64,000 bases of DNA from Poriferisodalis sp965262965 (GCF_965262965.1 NZ_OZ253573.1:310001-374000), one strand, 5' to 3'. Shown: positions 18,335-27,163, counted from the stretch's first letter. A program made the numbers and translations. The notes: generated from the sequence alone by a model not told the origin.

Positions 18335-18549
18335 CACCAGTCCTCGGATGCCTTCAATGGGCACGCAGGCCGCACCCGCGCCGTCTCCGGTATCGCAGAC
18401 TGGCCCACGGCGCGCCGATGGTACCGCTGCATCAGTCCGCATCCGTGTCCCTTTCTGCTTCGGAGGACGCAGCCGCATACATCCGAATGTGTTGGGCGGA
18501 TCGACGAGAGCAGTTCTAGACTGCGTCGTCGCTGAGCAGGGGAGGGGCT

Positions 18550-19125
18550 ATGGCCACCGATAAGACGGCGCCGTCTTCGCCACGCAAGCCTGCCAACAAA
18601 GCGGTCGCAGCTAACAAGACTGCGGCAGCCTCGACCAAGGCACCGGCCCGAAAACCCGCTGCGAACAAGTCGGCTGCGAACAAAACCGCCGCCACGAAGG
18701 CCGGGGCAAAGAAATCCGCCCCCCGCAAGCGGTCGACGCGTCCCCGGTTCGGTGAGGTGTTCCTCGAGAAGCAACGTCAGGCTCTCCTGTCAGAGCGACG
18801 GCGTTACACCGCGCATGCCGAGCGCTACGAGGCCGAAGCCGAGCAGCTGGTGAACGAACGAGAGCCCGGCGATGTGCAGTTTGACGAGGAATCCGGAGAG
18901 GGCGACTCCATCGCTGTCGAGCGAGACCGAGCCTTGCAGATTTCCGCGAGAGAGCGCGAGGAGATTGCCGAGATCGATGCGGCGCTTGCACGAATTGAAA
19001 ACGGCACGTACGGCACTTGCATTGTCTCGGGCAAGCCGATCCCCAAAGAGCGCCTCGAGGCCATCCCTCACGCCTCGATGCGCGTGGAGGTCAAGAGCAG
19101 CGGTCCGTCGTGGCGGCGGTCGTAG
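18550..19125 (+). CDS. DksA/TraR-family protein with Lys/Ala-rich tail and degraded zinc finger
   Basis: The C-terminal half (about 67-191) aligns with the DksA/TraR coiled coil and the GTYG...GKPIPKERLEAIP finger region. Only Cys157 of the usual four zinc cysteines remains (the second is Ser160, and the last pair is replaced by non-Cys residues around ASMRVEVK). The first 65 residues are a Lys/Ala/Pro-rich tail like histone H1 or AlgP, suggesting nucleic-acid binding. ATG 18550 has AGGGGAGGGG directly upstream. It is divergent from ileS and 10 bases from lspA. Family membership is clear; binding to RNA polymerase is unproven, and zinc binding is doubtful. Confidence 0.82.
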   Translation: MATDKTAPSSPRKPANKAVAANKTAAASTKAPARKPAANKSAANKTAATKAGAKKSAPRKRSTRPRFGEVFLEKQRQALLSERRRYTAHAERYEAEAEQLVNEREPGDVQFDEESGEGDSIAVERDRALQISAREREEIAEIDAALARIENGTYGTCIVSGKPIPKERLEAIPHASMRVEVKSSGPSWRRS

Positions 19126-19135
19126 CTGAACGACC

Positions 19136-19642
19136 GTGCTCGACAACCCGATGAGCCCTGCGCGTGACCGAACGTCGCGCAACATCTGGCTCGCCGTCAC
19201 GGCTGTCGTTGTCACGACCGTCGATCAGCTGTCGAAAGCTTGGGCCGTCACCGCTCTCGAGGACGAGATCATCGATGTGGTGTCGACGCTGCGGTTGCGT
19301 CTGGTTCACAACACGGGGTTCGCCTTCTCCGCTGGGAAGGGTCTCGGACCTGTCCTGGCACTCGCTGCGATCGTGATCGTCGGGGTGCTGTGGTCGTCGC
19401 GTCGGCGCGTGCACGGGTCGTGGCCGACAGTTGGCCTCGGCGCGATCATCGGCGGAGCGCTCGGGAATCTCGGAGATCGCGTCTTCCGCGGTGACGGGTG
19501 GGGATCAGGCGGCGTCGTCGACTTCATCGACGTGCAGTGGTGGCCGATCTTCAACCTCGCCGATGCGGGAATCACGATCGGTCTCGCCGGCCTGCTGGTG
19601 CATCTGTACCGCAGTGAGCGGCGTTCGCGGACAGCGTCGTGA
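19136..19642 (+). CDS. lspA: Lipoprotein signal peptidase LspA
   Basis: Membrane aspartyl protease that removes signal peptides from prolipoproteins. The 168 residues have four membrane segments. Catalytic aspartates are Asp114 in GNLGDR and Asp143 in FNLADA; DQLSK and NTGFAFS are also present. The start used is GTG 19136; the ATG six codons in (19151) is possible. A substrate-type lipobox is seen in the lipoprotein at 30930-32141. Its position before an RluA-family gene is common in bacteria. Confidence 0.95.
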   Translation: MLDNPMSPARDRTSRNIWLAVTAVVVTTVDQLSKAWAVTALEDEIIDVVSTLRLRLVHNTGFAFSAGKGLGPVLALAAIVIVGVLWSSRRRVHGSWPTVGLGAIIGGALGNLGDRVFRGDGWGSGGVVDFIDVQWWPIFNLADAGITIGLAGLLVHLYRSERRSRTAS

Positions 19643-19719
19643 CGTGCCGAGACACTGTTCGTTGCGCGATCACGCCGGACAGATGCACGCAGCCCAGATG
19701 ACAGCCGGGGATCGGCGCC

Positions 19720-20682
19720 ATGGCACCGGCTGAACGCTTCGAGGTCACTGGCGCACTCGATGGCGAGCGACTCGACCGTGCCGTTGCCCTGGTCACAGGC
19801 CGACCTCGTTCTGCGGTGCGCGCCCTGGTTGCCGACGGAGCGATCCTGCTCGACGGCGTGCCGACGACGGTTGCCTCGACGCGGCTTTCGGTGGGCGCAG
19901 TCGTGCACATCGCCGCGATCGCCAAACCCACGATGGCCCCAGATGCCGCCGCCGCCCCCGTACCGGAGGAAACGGTGGACGTCGAGGTGGTGTACACCGA
20001 CAACGACGTCGTAGTGGTGAACAAGCCGACCGGAGTCGTCACGCATCCTGGACCCGGGCACCCCACAGGCACCTTGGCGGATGCCCTGGTGCAGCGATTC
20101 CCAGAGATGACCGAAGCGGGGCCCCCAGACCGGTGGGGGATCGTGCACCGGCTTGACCGCGGCACGAGCGGCCTGCTCGTCTGCGCCCGCAACAGCGCCG
20201 CCTACGACGCGCTGGTCGCTCAGCTGGCATCTCGAGAGATCACGCGGATCTACCTCGCGCTCGTCCGAGGTATGCCCGAGTCGGTTCGCGGCACCATCGA
20301 CGCACCGATCGGCCGCGATCGGCATCACCGGACCATGATGACGGTGCTGTCCGATGGCCGACCGGCCCGTACCCATTTCGCACTCGTCGAGTCGTTCTCG
20401 CACCCAGTGGATGCGTCGCTGCTGCGCTGTGCGCTCGAGACCGGCCGCACTCATCAGATCAGAGTGCACCTGGCGAGCATCGGGCTGCCCCTGCTCGGGG
20501 ATCTCGCCTATGGAGTGCCCGATCCCTTCGGCATCGGACGACCTTTGCTGCACGCGACGCGCTTGGAGTTCCGTCATCCCTCAACCGACGAGGCAATGTC
20601 GTTTGAGGCCGAGTTGTCCCCTGACTTCGCTGAAGCGATCCGTCAATTCGGCGGCGATCCGGCAACGATCACGGTGACCTGA
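19720..20682 (+). CDS. rluD: RluA/RluD-family 23S rRNA pseudouridine synthase
   Basis: Converts specific uridines to pseudouridine in rRNA. The 320 residues contain an S4-like N-terminal RNA-binding domain (about 10-70) and the catalytic domain with HRLDRGTSG, Asp146 being the catalytic residue, followed by the GRTHQIRVH block. The ATG at 19720 begins a normal family N-terminus. It lies 77 bases after lspA. RluD is the likely type because of the S4 domain and the lspA linkage, but RluA-family members are hard to separate by motif alone. Confidence 0.9.
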   Translation: MAPAERFEVTGALDGERLDRAVALVTGRPRSAVRALVADGAILLDGVPTTVASTRLSVGAVVHIAAIAKPTMAPDAAAAPVPEETVDVEVVYTDNDVVVVNKPTGVVTHPGPGHPTGTLADALVQRFPEMTEAGPPDRWGIVHRLDRGTSGLLVCARNSAAYDALVAQLASREITRIYLALVRGMPESVRGTIDAPIGRDRHHRTMMTVLSDGRPARTHFALVESFSHPVDASLLRCALETGRTHQIRVHLASIGLPLLGDLAYGVPDPFGIGRPLLHATRLEFRHPSTDEAMSFEAELSPDFAEAIRQFGGDPATITVT

Positions 20683-20698
20683 ACGCAAGTCGCCGGTG

Positions 20699-21166
20699 CT
20701 ACGGCCTGAGGGATTCTCCGGCCACTTGCGCCGTGCCGGGCCACGGCGCACGTCCTCGGGCGACCTCGGCGACAGCGGCAAGGCTGTACGAATCGAGCTC
20801 GGAGCGCATGCGCAGCCCGACGGAATCCCAGATCGCAAGCAGCACGCACTGGCCTTCGTGGTCGCAAGCTCCGTCTTGGTGCGGTTGGCCGAAGTCGCCA
20901 AGTGCGATGGGACCGTCGACGGCCCGCACGATCATGCCGATCGTTACCTCGGAAGGGTCGCGGGCCATCACGTAGCCGCCGCCGACACCGCGTTTGGAAC
21001 GAACGAGTCCGGCGCCCTTGAGGGCGAGCAAGATCTGCTCCAAGTAGGGCTGGGGCAGGCCTGTCCGCTCTGCAATGTCGCGAACTGAGGTCGGTTTTCC
21101 GTCGTCGTTGAGGACGAGGGACAGAAGTGCGCGGCTCGCGTAGTCCCCCCGGGTCGACACCGCCAC
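20699..21166 (-). CDS. Rrf2-family transcriptional regulator
   Basis: Winged-helix DNA-binding protein of the Rrf2 family (IscR, NsrR, RsrR), which often senses Fe-S or redox state. The 155 residues have a helix-turn-helix with TSVRDIAERTGLPQPYLEQ (about 26-44), the wing GVGGGYVMAR, and Cys101 and Cys107 in CDHEGQC. Only two cysteines are visible in the cluster-binding region rather than three, so cluster ligation may differ from IscR. It is divergent from the phosphodiesterase gene, with their starts 47 bases apart, and converges with the rluD gene. Confidence 0.88.
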   Translation of the reverse strand: MAVSTRGDYASRALLSLVLNDDGKPTSVRDIAERTGLPQPYLEQILLALKGAGLVRSKRGVGGGYVMARDPSEVTIGMIVRAVDGPIALGDFGQPHQDGACDHEGQCVLLAIWDSVGLRMRSELDSYSLAAVAEVARGRAPWPGTAQVAGESLRP

Positions 21167-21200
21167 ATCCGCAGCGTAGCCCTGCGCCCAAGACCGCTCG

Positions 21201-21206
21201 TAAGGT
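21201..21206 (+). promoter_or_regulatory. -10 element TAAGGT, leaderless start
   Basis: TAAGGT ends seven bases before GTG 21214 with no purine-rich ribosome-binding site. It supports that GTG over the longer open frame beginning at 21127, which would run through the promoter and into the divergent Rrf2 gene. Confidence 0.45.
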
Positions 21207-21213
21207 CATCACT

Positions 21214-22323
21214 GTGAGTGACGAGCGACTCGAGTTGCAGCGGACAGTGCCCGACTACGGCGGCCGCTGCATCACCTCGGTTATGCCGTCGATCCTCGCC
21301 GGAACAGGTGCCGCGCCCCTTCATCCCGAGCTCGAGAGGGCGAAAGTTGTCGTGCTGTTCGTCGTCGATGGCCTTGGCTGGCATCAGCTTCGGCGCAATC
21401 GAGACTGGGCGCCGTCACTGGCGGCGGCGTGCGATGACAGCTCGCCGATGACAACCGTTGCACCGAGCACGACCGCAACGGCGCTGACATCACTGACCAC
21501 GGGCGCCACACCAGGCGAGCACGGTCTTGTCGGCTACCGCGTCCCGACGTCGCTGGGCTTGATGAACTCGCTGCGCTGGCGCGCCGGCGGGCAGGACGCG
21601 CGTGCGCTCGTGCCGCCTGAGGAGTTGCAGCCGGTGGTGCCGTTCTGCGGTCAGCCGGCAGCAGTGGTGACACGAGCAGAGTTCAAGCGCAGCGGGTTCA
21701 CCTCTGCACACTTACGCGGGGGAACCTTCTGGGGCTGGCGCAACCTCGGCGAATTGGTGGAGTCCGTTCGCAACGCTGTCGATGCGGGTGCGGCGACGGT
21801 GTTCGCCTACTACGACACGCTCGACACTGTCGCCCACATGCATGGTCTCGGCGAGCACTACCGCGAAGCCCTCGCGGTCGTCGAGCAGCTTGCCGTCGCA
21901 CTTCGAGCGTCGCTGCCAGATCATGTGGCTCTCGCCGTGACGGCCGATCACGGCATGTTGGAAGTGCTCGAGCCCCCGATCATGATCGAATCCGAAATCG
22001 TGGCATTGACCAACGGCTGGTCCGGCGAGGCCAGAATGCTGTGGCTTCACGCCCGTGCCGGCAACGCTGCGGACCTGGTGGCGCTGTGCGGGCAGTACTC
22101 GTCGATGGCCGAGATCGCACCCGTCGAGCGAGTCCTCGACGAAAGTTGGCTGGGGCCTCACGTCTCGGCACATGCTCGCGACCGCATCGGCGACGTTGCT
22201 TTGGTACCGCTTGGCACGGAGGCGTTCACGATGCCGGACGAGGATCGGCCCCACCATCCGTTGATCGGTCGCCACGGAGGTTTGACCGCCGAAGAGATGC
22301 ACGTGCCGTTTGTGGTGCTCTGA
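21214..22323 (+). CDS. Alkaline-phosphatase-superfamily phosphodiesterase/pyrophosphatase
   Basis: Predicted metal-dependent hydrolase of the type I phosphodiesterase/nucleotide pyrophosphatase group; the substrate is not predictable. The 369 residues carry the metal ligands in the expected order: Asp in FVVDGLGW, the nucleophile region PSTTATALTSLTTG, YYDTLDTVAHMHG, TADHGML and the final GRHGGLTAEEMHVP. There is no signal peptide or membrane helix, so it is probably cytoplasmic. It starts 47 bases from the divergent Rrf2 gene. Confidence 0.82.
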   Translation: MSDERLELQRTVPDYGGRCITSVMPSILAGTGAAPLHPELERAKVVVLFVVDGLGWHQLRRNRDWAPSLAAACDDSSPMTTVAPSTTATALTSLTTGATPGEHGLVGYRVPTSLGLMNSLRWRAGGQDARALVPPEELQPVVPFCGQPAAVVTRAEFKRSGFTSAHLRGGTFWGWRNLGELVESVRNAVDAGAATVFAYYDTLDTVAHMHGLGEHYREALAVVEQLAVALRASLPDHVALAVTADHGMLEVLEPPIMIESEIVALTNGWSGEARMLWLHARAGNAADLVALCGQYSSMAEIAPVERVLDESWLGPHVSAHARDRIGDVALVPLGTEAFTMPDEDRPHHPLIGRHGGLTAEEMHVPFVVL

Positions 22324-22381
22324 GGCCCGCAAAATAGCCACGAAAGGCATGCCGCACAACCGAATGAGCGTCTTTTCTGGG

Positions 22382-22387
22382 TAGCCT
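22382..22387 (+). promoter_or_regulatory. -10 element TAGCCT, leaderless start for bpa
   Basis: TAGCCT ends seven bases before ATG 22395 (and four before an in-frame GTG at 22392). No ribosome-binding site intervenes. The spacing favours the ATG as the first base of the message. Confidence 0.45.
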
Positions 22388-22394
22388 CATCGTG

Positions 22395-22895
22395 ATGGTC
22401 GGCGATGGTGCCCAGAGTCCGGAGCACGCAGAGTTGTGGAACCGCGGGCCGGTCGAAGAGGACGGCGGCGCGGACGAAGAAGAACCGTTCGTTCCCGAGC
22501 CCGCAAAGCTCATGCGCATTGGCGGCATGATGCGCAAGCTGCTCGAGGAAGTGCGGCATGCAGATCTCGACGACGCGGGCCGCGACCGGATGCGCGACGT
22601 GTACTACCTGTCGGTCAGCGAACTCTCCGAAGCCCTGTCCGAGTCGCTTGCCGACGAGCTCAACCGCCTCGCATTGCCGTTTGACGAAGAAATTCCCACC
22701 GGCCCAGAGCTGAGAATCGCGCAGGCTCAGTTGGTCGGGTGGCTCGAGGGTCTCTTCCACGGCATTCAGGCGGCCGTCTCTGCCCAGCAGATGATGGCAG
22801 AGCGACAGCTGCGCAGCATGCGTGGCAACGCGCTCGAAGCCGGCCCAGGACCGACGCAGAATCCGCGTCCCGAGCGCGGCGGTGTCTACCTGTGA
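22395..22895 (+). CDS. bpa: Bacterial proteasome activator Bpa/PafE
   Basis: ATP-independent ring activator that opens the 20S proteasome gate, described in Mycobacterium. The 166 residues have an acidic N-terminus, a helical core (KLMRIGGMMRKLLEEVR, DELNRLALPF, AQLVGWLEGLFHGIQAA) and the C-terminal GGVYL. The last residues match the hydrophobic-Tyr-X docking signal; the mycobacterial protein ends in GQYL. The gene implies proteasome subunits (prcA/prcB) elsewhere in the genome. It is not in an obvious operon with them here. Confidence 0.88.
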   Translation: MVGDGAQSPEHAELWNRGPVEEDGGADEEEPFVPEPAKLMRIGGMMRKLLEEVRHADLDDAGRDRMRDVYYLSVSELSEALSESLADELNRLALPFDEEIPTGPELRIAQAQLVGWLEGLFHGIQAAVSAQQMMAERQLRSMRGNALEAGPGPTQNPRPERGGVYL

Positions 22896-23036
22896 TCGGG
22901 GCGGCGTCCCCTCCGCGGCCGTGGCGCCGTTCGTCAAGCGCCGCTCTTGCAAGGGGCGCGTTCGCGCGCTGGACTAGGGGGTCGGCCGGGGGTTTGACGG
23001 GCCTGCTCACAAGCACCTGACGGGAGCAAGAAACCG

Positions 23037-23702
23037 ATGGCCCTCGAGGTAGAAACCAAGGATTGCACGGCGCTCAGCGACAGCGAGATCTGTGAGATGG
23101 CTGAGTTGATCAGCGGAGAGAGCGTCTACTTCGATGTCGGGCACCTCTCCAAGCAGCGCGATGCGTGGGTGCTGGTAACCCACGTCCGCGACGGTTCACG
23201 GCTGGTTGCCTACGGCTTTTGCACTCTCGAACGGGTAGGCGGAGACCCCACGGTGCTCATGGGCGCGGGCGCGACCAAGCGATCTGCCCGTCGTGACAGC
23301 GCGTTGCGGGCGATGGTCAACGCCCAGCTGCGTCGGGCAGTGCTGGCGTTTCCCGACGAAGACGTGCTGGTGGCCGCCCAGATGGCCGATGCGGCAACCT
23401 TCACTGCCTTCAAGCCCCTCGACCGAGTGGTGCCGCGTCCGGGCTACGAGCCCAACGGCGAGGACCGGGCCTGGGGACGACGTCTCGCCAAGCGATTCGA
23501 CGTGCAGGGCGAGTACAAGGCCCGAGAATTCCGGGTGTACGGAGACGGCGGTCCATCGTTCGTGCTGAACCACACCGCGGCTCGACCCGAGGCAGTCCCC
23601 ACCGATGTCGCTGCGCTGTTCGATGGATACGACACTCGCAACGGTGATGCGATGATCGCGTTCGGCTGGGCCACCCGCGAGGACCTCGCAAAGCTCCTGT
23701 AG
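23037..23702 (+). CDS. Hypothetical protein, unrecognised family
   Basis: No family was recognised with confidence. The 221-residue soluble product starts MALEVETKDC and has alternating beta-like and helical segments, including VLMGAGATKRSARRDSAL and LRRAVLAFPDEDVLVAAQM, loosely reminiscent of an acetyltransferase fold, but no acetyl-CoA loop is clear. GGGAG at about 23022 precedes the ATG. There is no signal peptide. Codon use resembles its neighbours. It is flanked by bpa and a nitroreductase in the same direction, with gaps of 141 and 48 bases. Confidence 0.7.
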   Translation: MALEVETKDCTALSDSEICEMAELISGESVYFDVGHLSKQRDAWVLVTHVRDGSRLVAYGFCTLERVGGDPTVLMGAGATKRSARRDSALRAMVNAQLRRAVLAFPDEDVLVAAQMADAATFTAFKPLDRVVPRPGYEPNGEDRAWGRRLAKRFDVQGEYKAREFRVYGDGGPSFVLNHTAARPEAVPTDVAALFDGYDTRNGDAMIAFGWATREDLAKLL

Positions 23703-23750
23703 CCGACGCCCGCAGCGCCAGGACGAAACTGAATCTCCGCAGGTCGAAAC

Positions 23751-24395
23751 ATGGAATTCGCCGACCTCGTCCGCCGTCGACGGATGACACGGGATTTCCT
23801 GGCGGATCCGATTGGCGACTCCGTGCTCGAACGGGTCTTCGAGGCCGCCCGTCGAGTGCCGTCCGCAGGGAACGCGCAAGGCTGTGACCTTGTCGTTCTC
23901 AATGGCCCAGCCGAGACAGCCCGCTATTGGGATGCAGCATTACCGGCCTCCCGGCGGGAGACCTTCAGATGGAAGGGACTGCTGGTGTGTCCGGTGCTGG
24001 TCACCGTCTGGGCAGATCCAGCGGCCTATGTGGCCCGCTACGCCGAAGCAGACAAACAACGGACTGGGCTGAGTGCGGGCTCCGATGCTTGGTCCACGCC
24101 GTATTGGATCGTGGACGCGTCATTCGCCGCCATGGCGTTGCAATACGCCGCGATCGACGAGGGATTGGGCGTGCTGTTCTTTGGCATGTTCGACCACGCG
24201 CCGTCGGTGGCGGCGGCGCTGGGCGTGCCAGCTGGTCACGAACCGATCGGCACCCTCGCGATCGGCTGGCCCGACCCCAGCGGGAGCGAGAGCCCCGGCG
24301 CGAGCGCCGGCCGGCCGCGGCGCCCGATGTTTGACGATGGGAAGGCGCCCGTATCGATGAACCCCCTGGTGCACCGGGGCAGGTATCGGGGTTGA
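23751..24395 (+). CDS. Nitroreductase-family flavoprotein
   Basis: Predicted FMN-dependent oxidoreductase of the nitroreductase fold; physiological substrate unknown. The 214 residues begin with the family helix EFADLVRRRRMTRDF, have VPSAGNAQGCDLVVL (FMN-contact region), a central AAMALQYAAIDEGLGVLFFG helix and the terminal GTLAIGWPDP. The last 30 residues are Pro/Arg-rich and variable. It ends just before a stem-loop. Confidence 0.87.
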   Translation: MEFADLVRRRRMTRDFLADPIGDSVLERVFEAARRVPSAGNAQGCDLVVLNGPAETARYWDAALPASRRETFRWKGLLVCPVLVTVWADPAAYVARYAEADKQRTGLSAGSDAWSTPYWIVDASFAAMALQYAAIDEGLGVLFFGMFDHAPSVAAALGVPAGHEPIGTLAIGWPDPSGSESPGASAGRPRRPMFDDGKAPVSMNPLVHRGRYRG

Positions 24396-24399
24396 TCGC

Positions 24400-24418
24400 C
24401 CGGCAACCGATGCCGGGT
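24400..24418 (+). terminator. Stem-loop after the nitroreductase gene
   Basis: CCCGGCA at 24400-24406 pairs with TGCCGGG at 24412-24418 across a five-base loop, five bases after the nitroreductase stop. No T-run follows, so it is at best a weak intrinsic terminator or an mRNA-stabilising hairpin. Confidence 0.4.
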
Positions 24419-24565
24419 CCAGCACCCTGGGTAGCACATGTGCTCGCTGCTACATTCGTGCTGCGCGGTTGGGGTGCATTGCCGGTGCTGGGCCGACACG
24501 AGACCTGCGCTGCGCCCCCAGAGCTGTCGCAGCGCGCGAGATGCTTGCGAGAGAGGAACGCCTGA

Positions 24566-24970
24566 GTGGCCGATCAGATGTCCATGGTCGAATACCTGAG
24601 TCTGGGTGATGGCGACCCGCATCTGGTGGCCAATGTCTGCGATTCCTGCGGCACCACATTCTTCGACCGGCGCAACGCCTGCGCCGCCTGCGGGGCTCGC
24701 AGTTTCTCCCAGACACGGCTTTCCAACAACGGCGCCGTGCGAACGTTCACGATCGTGCATCGAGCGGCCCGTGGCGTGCCGGCACCGTACGTCTCGGCGG
24801 TGATCGATCTCGACGGTGGCGGCCGAGTCAAGAGCAACATCGTCAACATCGAGCCCGCGCCTGAGAAGGTGAGTCTCGGCATGCGCGTGCAGCTCGCCAC
24901 CTACGTCACCGCCACCGACGACGACGGCACCGAAGCCGTCGCCTTCGGCTACGAACCCGAATCTGCCTGA
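24566..24970 (+). CDS. DUF35-type zinc-ribbon OB-fold protein
   Basis: Small acyl-CoA-associated protein of the DUF35 family, which usually forms a complex with a thiolase-like partner. The 134 residues have an N-terminal rubredoxin-like ribbon with Cys25, Cys28, Cys39 and Cys42 (CDSC and CAAC) and a C-terminal OB fold from about residue 55. The start is GTG 24566. It lies 30 bases before the SCP2-type thiolase gene, and the two probably act together, as in known DUF35/thiolase pairs for beta-keto or aldol CoA chemistry. Confidence 0.87.
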   Translation: MADQMSMVEYLSLGDGDPHLVANVCDSCGTTFFDRRNACAACGARSFSQTRLSNNGAVRTFTIVHRAARGVPAPYVSAVIDLDGGGRVKSNIVNIEPAPEKVSLGMRVQLATYVTATDDDGTEAVAFGYEPESA

Positions 24971-25000
24971 CACCTGCTTCCTTCACCTAGGAGAATTCTC

Positions 25001-26212
25001 ATGAGCAATCAAGACCCCGTCTGGATCCTCGGCGCATCGATGACCAAGTTCGCTCGTTACCCCGACAAGGACCTCATGGACCTCGCCGCCGAAGCGTCGC
25101 TGGGGGCTCTCGACGATGGCGGCGTGACGATGGCCGAGATGGACGTCCTGGCTGCAGGATGTCTGTACGAAGCCAACGGAGGCGTCGGTCAGCGTCTGCA
25201 GAAGCAGCTCGGCCAGACCGGTATCCCCGTGTTCAACGTCGCCAACGCCTGCGCCACTGGAGCGACCGCCGTGCGCACCGTCATGATGGCCATCAAGGCC
25301 GGCGAAGCGCAGATGGGGCTCGCCGTCGGTGTGGAGCAAATGGGCAAGATGGGCATGCTCGGTGGCGACCGAGCGGCCCGCTCTGACAAGCAGGTATTCG
25401 AGCGCAAGGGCCGCTTCGGCTCAGTGGTCGGCGTGGAGGGCCGACTGGGCACCAACATGATGCCCGGTGTCTTCGCACAGGCCGGAATGGAGTACGCCTA
25501 CGAAAACGACGGCGTCGGCTTTGAGCAGTTCGCCAAGGTCGCCCAGAAGAACCACGAACACTCGACGCTGAATCCTCTGGCGCAATATCGCAAGGCATTC
25601 TCGCTGGAGGAGGTCATGGCGTCTGAGGTAATCGCGTATCCCAACACGCTGCTGATGTGCTGCCCGACGGGTGATGGCTCGGCTGCTGTGGTGCTGGTTT
25701 CCGATGAGAAGCTGCGGACGCTGTCGACGCAGCAGCAGCGACGGGCGGTCAAGGTCTCAGCTTCGGTGCTGACGTCGGATCCCTGGACCGAGGGCTGCCA
25801 GGTTCAGCCGGACGTGAACACCCTGACCCGCAATGCCGCCGATGCGGCCTATGAGGCCTCCGGCGTCGACCCGGCCGATCTCGACTTGGTGGAACTGCAT
25901 GACTGCTTTGCCACGGCCGAGCTTCGCCACTACGACAACTTGCGGCTGTGCGAGCCCGGTGGTGCCGGCGAGTGGATCGACAAGGGCGGTCCGTGGCGCG
26001 ACGGCGAGATCCCCGTCAACGTCTCGGGCGGCCTGCTTTCCAAGGGGCACCCGATCGGTGCGACTGGCGTGGCCAACCTGTTCGAAGTGGCCACCCACGT
26101 TCGTGGCGAGGCCGGCGATCGTCAGGTTCCCGACGCCAAGGTCGGTCTGGCGCACGTCATCGGTCTGGGCTCCAGCTGCGGCGTGCACATCCTGGAGCGC
26201 TCGGGCCTCTAG
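25001..26212 (+). CDS. Thiolase-superfamily lipid-transfer protein (SCP2 type)
   Basis: Thiolase-fold enzyme of the SCP2/lipid-transfer group. The 403 residues have the nucleophilic Cys84 in NVANACATGA and the C-terminal GGLLSKGHPIGATG with the catalytic His; the final active-site Cys region is GLGSSCGVHI. AGGAGA precedes ATG 25001. The DUF35 gene immediately upstream is the expected partner subunit. In related Actinobacteria such pairs act in fatty-acid or steroid side-chain breakdown; the substrate here is unknown. Confidence 0.88.
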   Translation: MSNQDPVWILGASMTKFARYPDKDLMDLAAEASLGALDDGGVTMAEMDVLAAGCLYEANGGVGQRLQKQLGQTGIPVFNVANACATGATAVRTVMMAIKAGEAQMGLAVGVEQMGKMGMLGGDRAARSDKQVFERKGRFGSVVGVEGRLGTNMMPGVFAQAGMEYAYENDGVGFEQFAKVAQKNHEHSTLNPLAQYRKAFSLEEVMASEVIAYPNTLLMCCPTGDGSAAVVLVSDEKLRTLSTQQQRRAVKVSASVLTSDPWTEGCQVQPDVNTLTRNAADAAYEASGVDPADLDLVELHDCFATAELRHYDNLRLCEPGGAGEWIDKGGPWRDGEIPVNVSGGLLSKGHPIGATGVANLFEVATHVRGEAGDRQVPDAKVGLAHVIGLGSSCGVHILERSGL

Positions 26213-26225
26213 CTCGCGCTATTGC

Positions 26226-27113
26226 TCAGCCGTTGAACGCCTCAATTGTTGGCGTCAGCTCGTCGAGGTGCTGCAGCGTCTCGTCAGCTGATGGCAGATC
26301 GAAATTCACCGGGGTGAACACAAACTGGCTGATTCCCGCTTCGGCGTAGGACTCCAGCCGGTCCATCCGCGGCCATCCCCACACGTACAGCGTGATGGGA
26401 ATGTCATGAACGTTTTCTCGACCGGCTTCAGCCGCGAGCCGCCGGAAGAGGGCGATCCCGCCGACGACATCGGGCTTGCCCCCCACGTTCATGACGCCGA
26501 CATCGATCGGACACCATTCGTCTGCGTACTCGGCGGCGTGCTGGATGCCCAACGGCCCGGCGTTGCCCAGCGCTACGGGCACTGATCCGTCCACGGGCTT
26601 TGGAAAGATCCACGATTCGCTGTAGCTGTCCCAACGGCCGTCGAATGCAGGCACAGGATCCTCGGACCAGATCGAGCGCATGGCTGCCACCCGCTCGCGC
26701 ATGGCACCGTAGCGCTGGCGGAACGCCATGTCGGGGCGATGATCTGCCAGCTCCTCTTTGTTCCATCCCACGCCGATGCCCAGCACGACCCGGCCGCCTG
26801 AGAGCACGTCGGTTGATGCAACCGTGCGTGCGAGATCGATGATGTCGTGCTGGAGGATGAGGCAGACGCCGGTGCCGAGCTTGATCGTCGACGTCTGTGC
26901 GGCGGCGACCCCCATCGAGACGAACGGGTCCATCATGTGCAGGTACGTGCCAGGCAGCTGCCCGCCGTTGGGATACGGACTCTGGCGCGATGTCGGGATG
27001 TGGGTGTGCTCGGGATACCAGACCGAGGAGTAGCCGCGTTCCTCGAGTTCTCGGGCCAGATCGCCCGGATCGATGCCGCCGAAATGATTGCCAGTGAGGT
27101 ATCCGAATCTCAT
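26226..27113 (-). CDS. LLM-class (luciferase-like), probably F420-dependent oxidoreductase
   Basis: TIM-barrel oxidoreductase of the luciferase-like monooxygenase superfamily. The 295 residues start MRFGYLTG and contain ELEERGYSSVWYPEHTH, the strand LGTGVCLI and the block VLSGGRVVLGIGVGWNKEEL that is typical of F420-dependent members. ATG 27113 is preferred to the ATG four codons upstream (27125) because it begins the conserved first strand. It converges with the thiolase gene, with a 13-base gap. The substrate is unknown. Confidence 0.86.
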   Translation of the reverse strand: MRFGYLTGNHFGGIDPGDLARELEERGYSSVWYPEHTHIPTSRQSPYPNGGQLPGTYLHMMDPFVSMGVAAAQTSTIKLGTGVCLILQHDIIDLARTVASTDVLSGGRVVLGIGVGWNKEELADHRPDMAFRQRYGAMRERVAAMRSIWSEDPVPAFDGRWDSYSESWIFPKPVDGSVPVALGNAGPLGIQHAAEYADEWCPIDVGVMNVGGKPDVVGGIALFRRLAAEAGRENVHDIPITLYVWGWPRMDRLESYAEAGISQFVFTPVNFDLPSADETLQHLDELTPTIEAFNG

Positions 27114-27163
27114 GGCGCGCAGCATAGGCAGCGGGTGCGCGCAGAGCCGAGGAGTGGGCGGGG

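Noticed and set aside
18335..18530. Possible T-box riboswitch upstream of ileS
   Set aside because: A GGTACC core occurs at 18420-18425, but the flanking bases do not fit the T-box consensus (no GGTACCGCG on the ileS strand) and no specifier loop could be drawn. A covariance-model search would decide.
17105..18535. Open frame of 476 codons antisense to ileS
   Set aside because: No domain features; it overlaps a clearly real synthetase gene.
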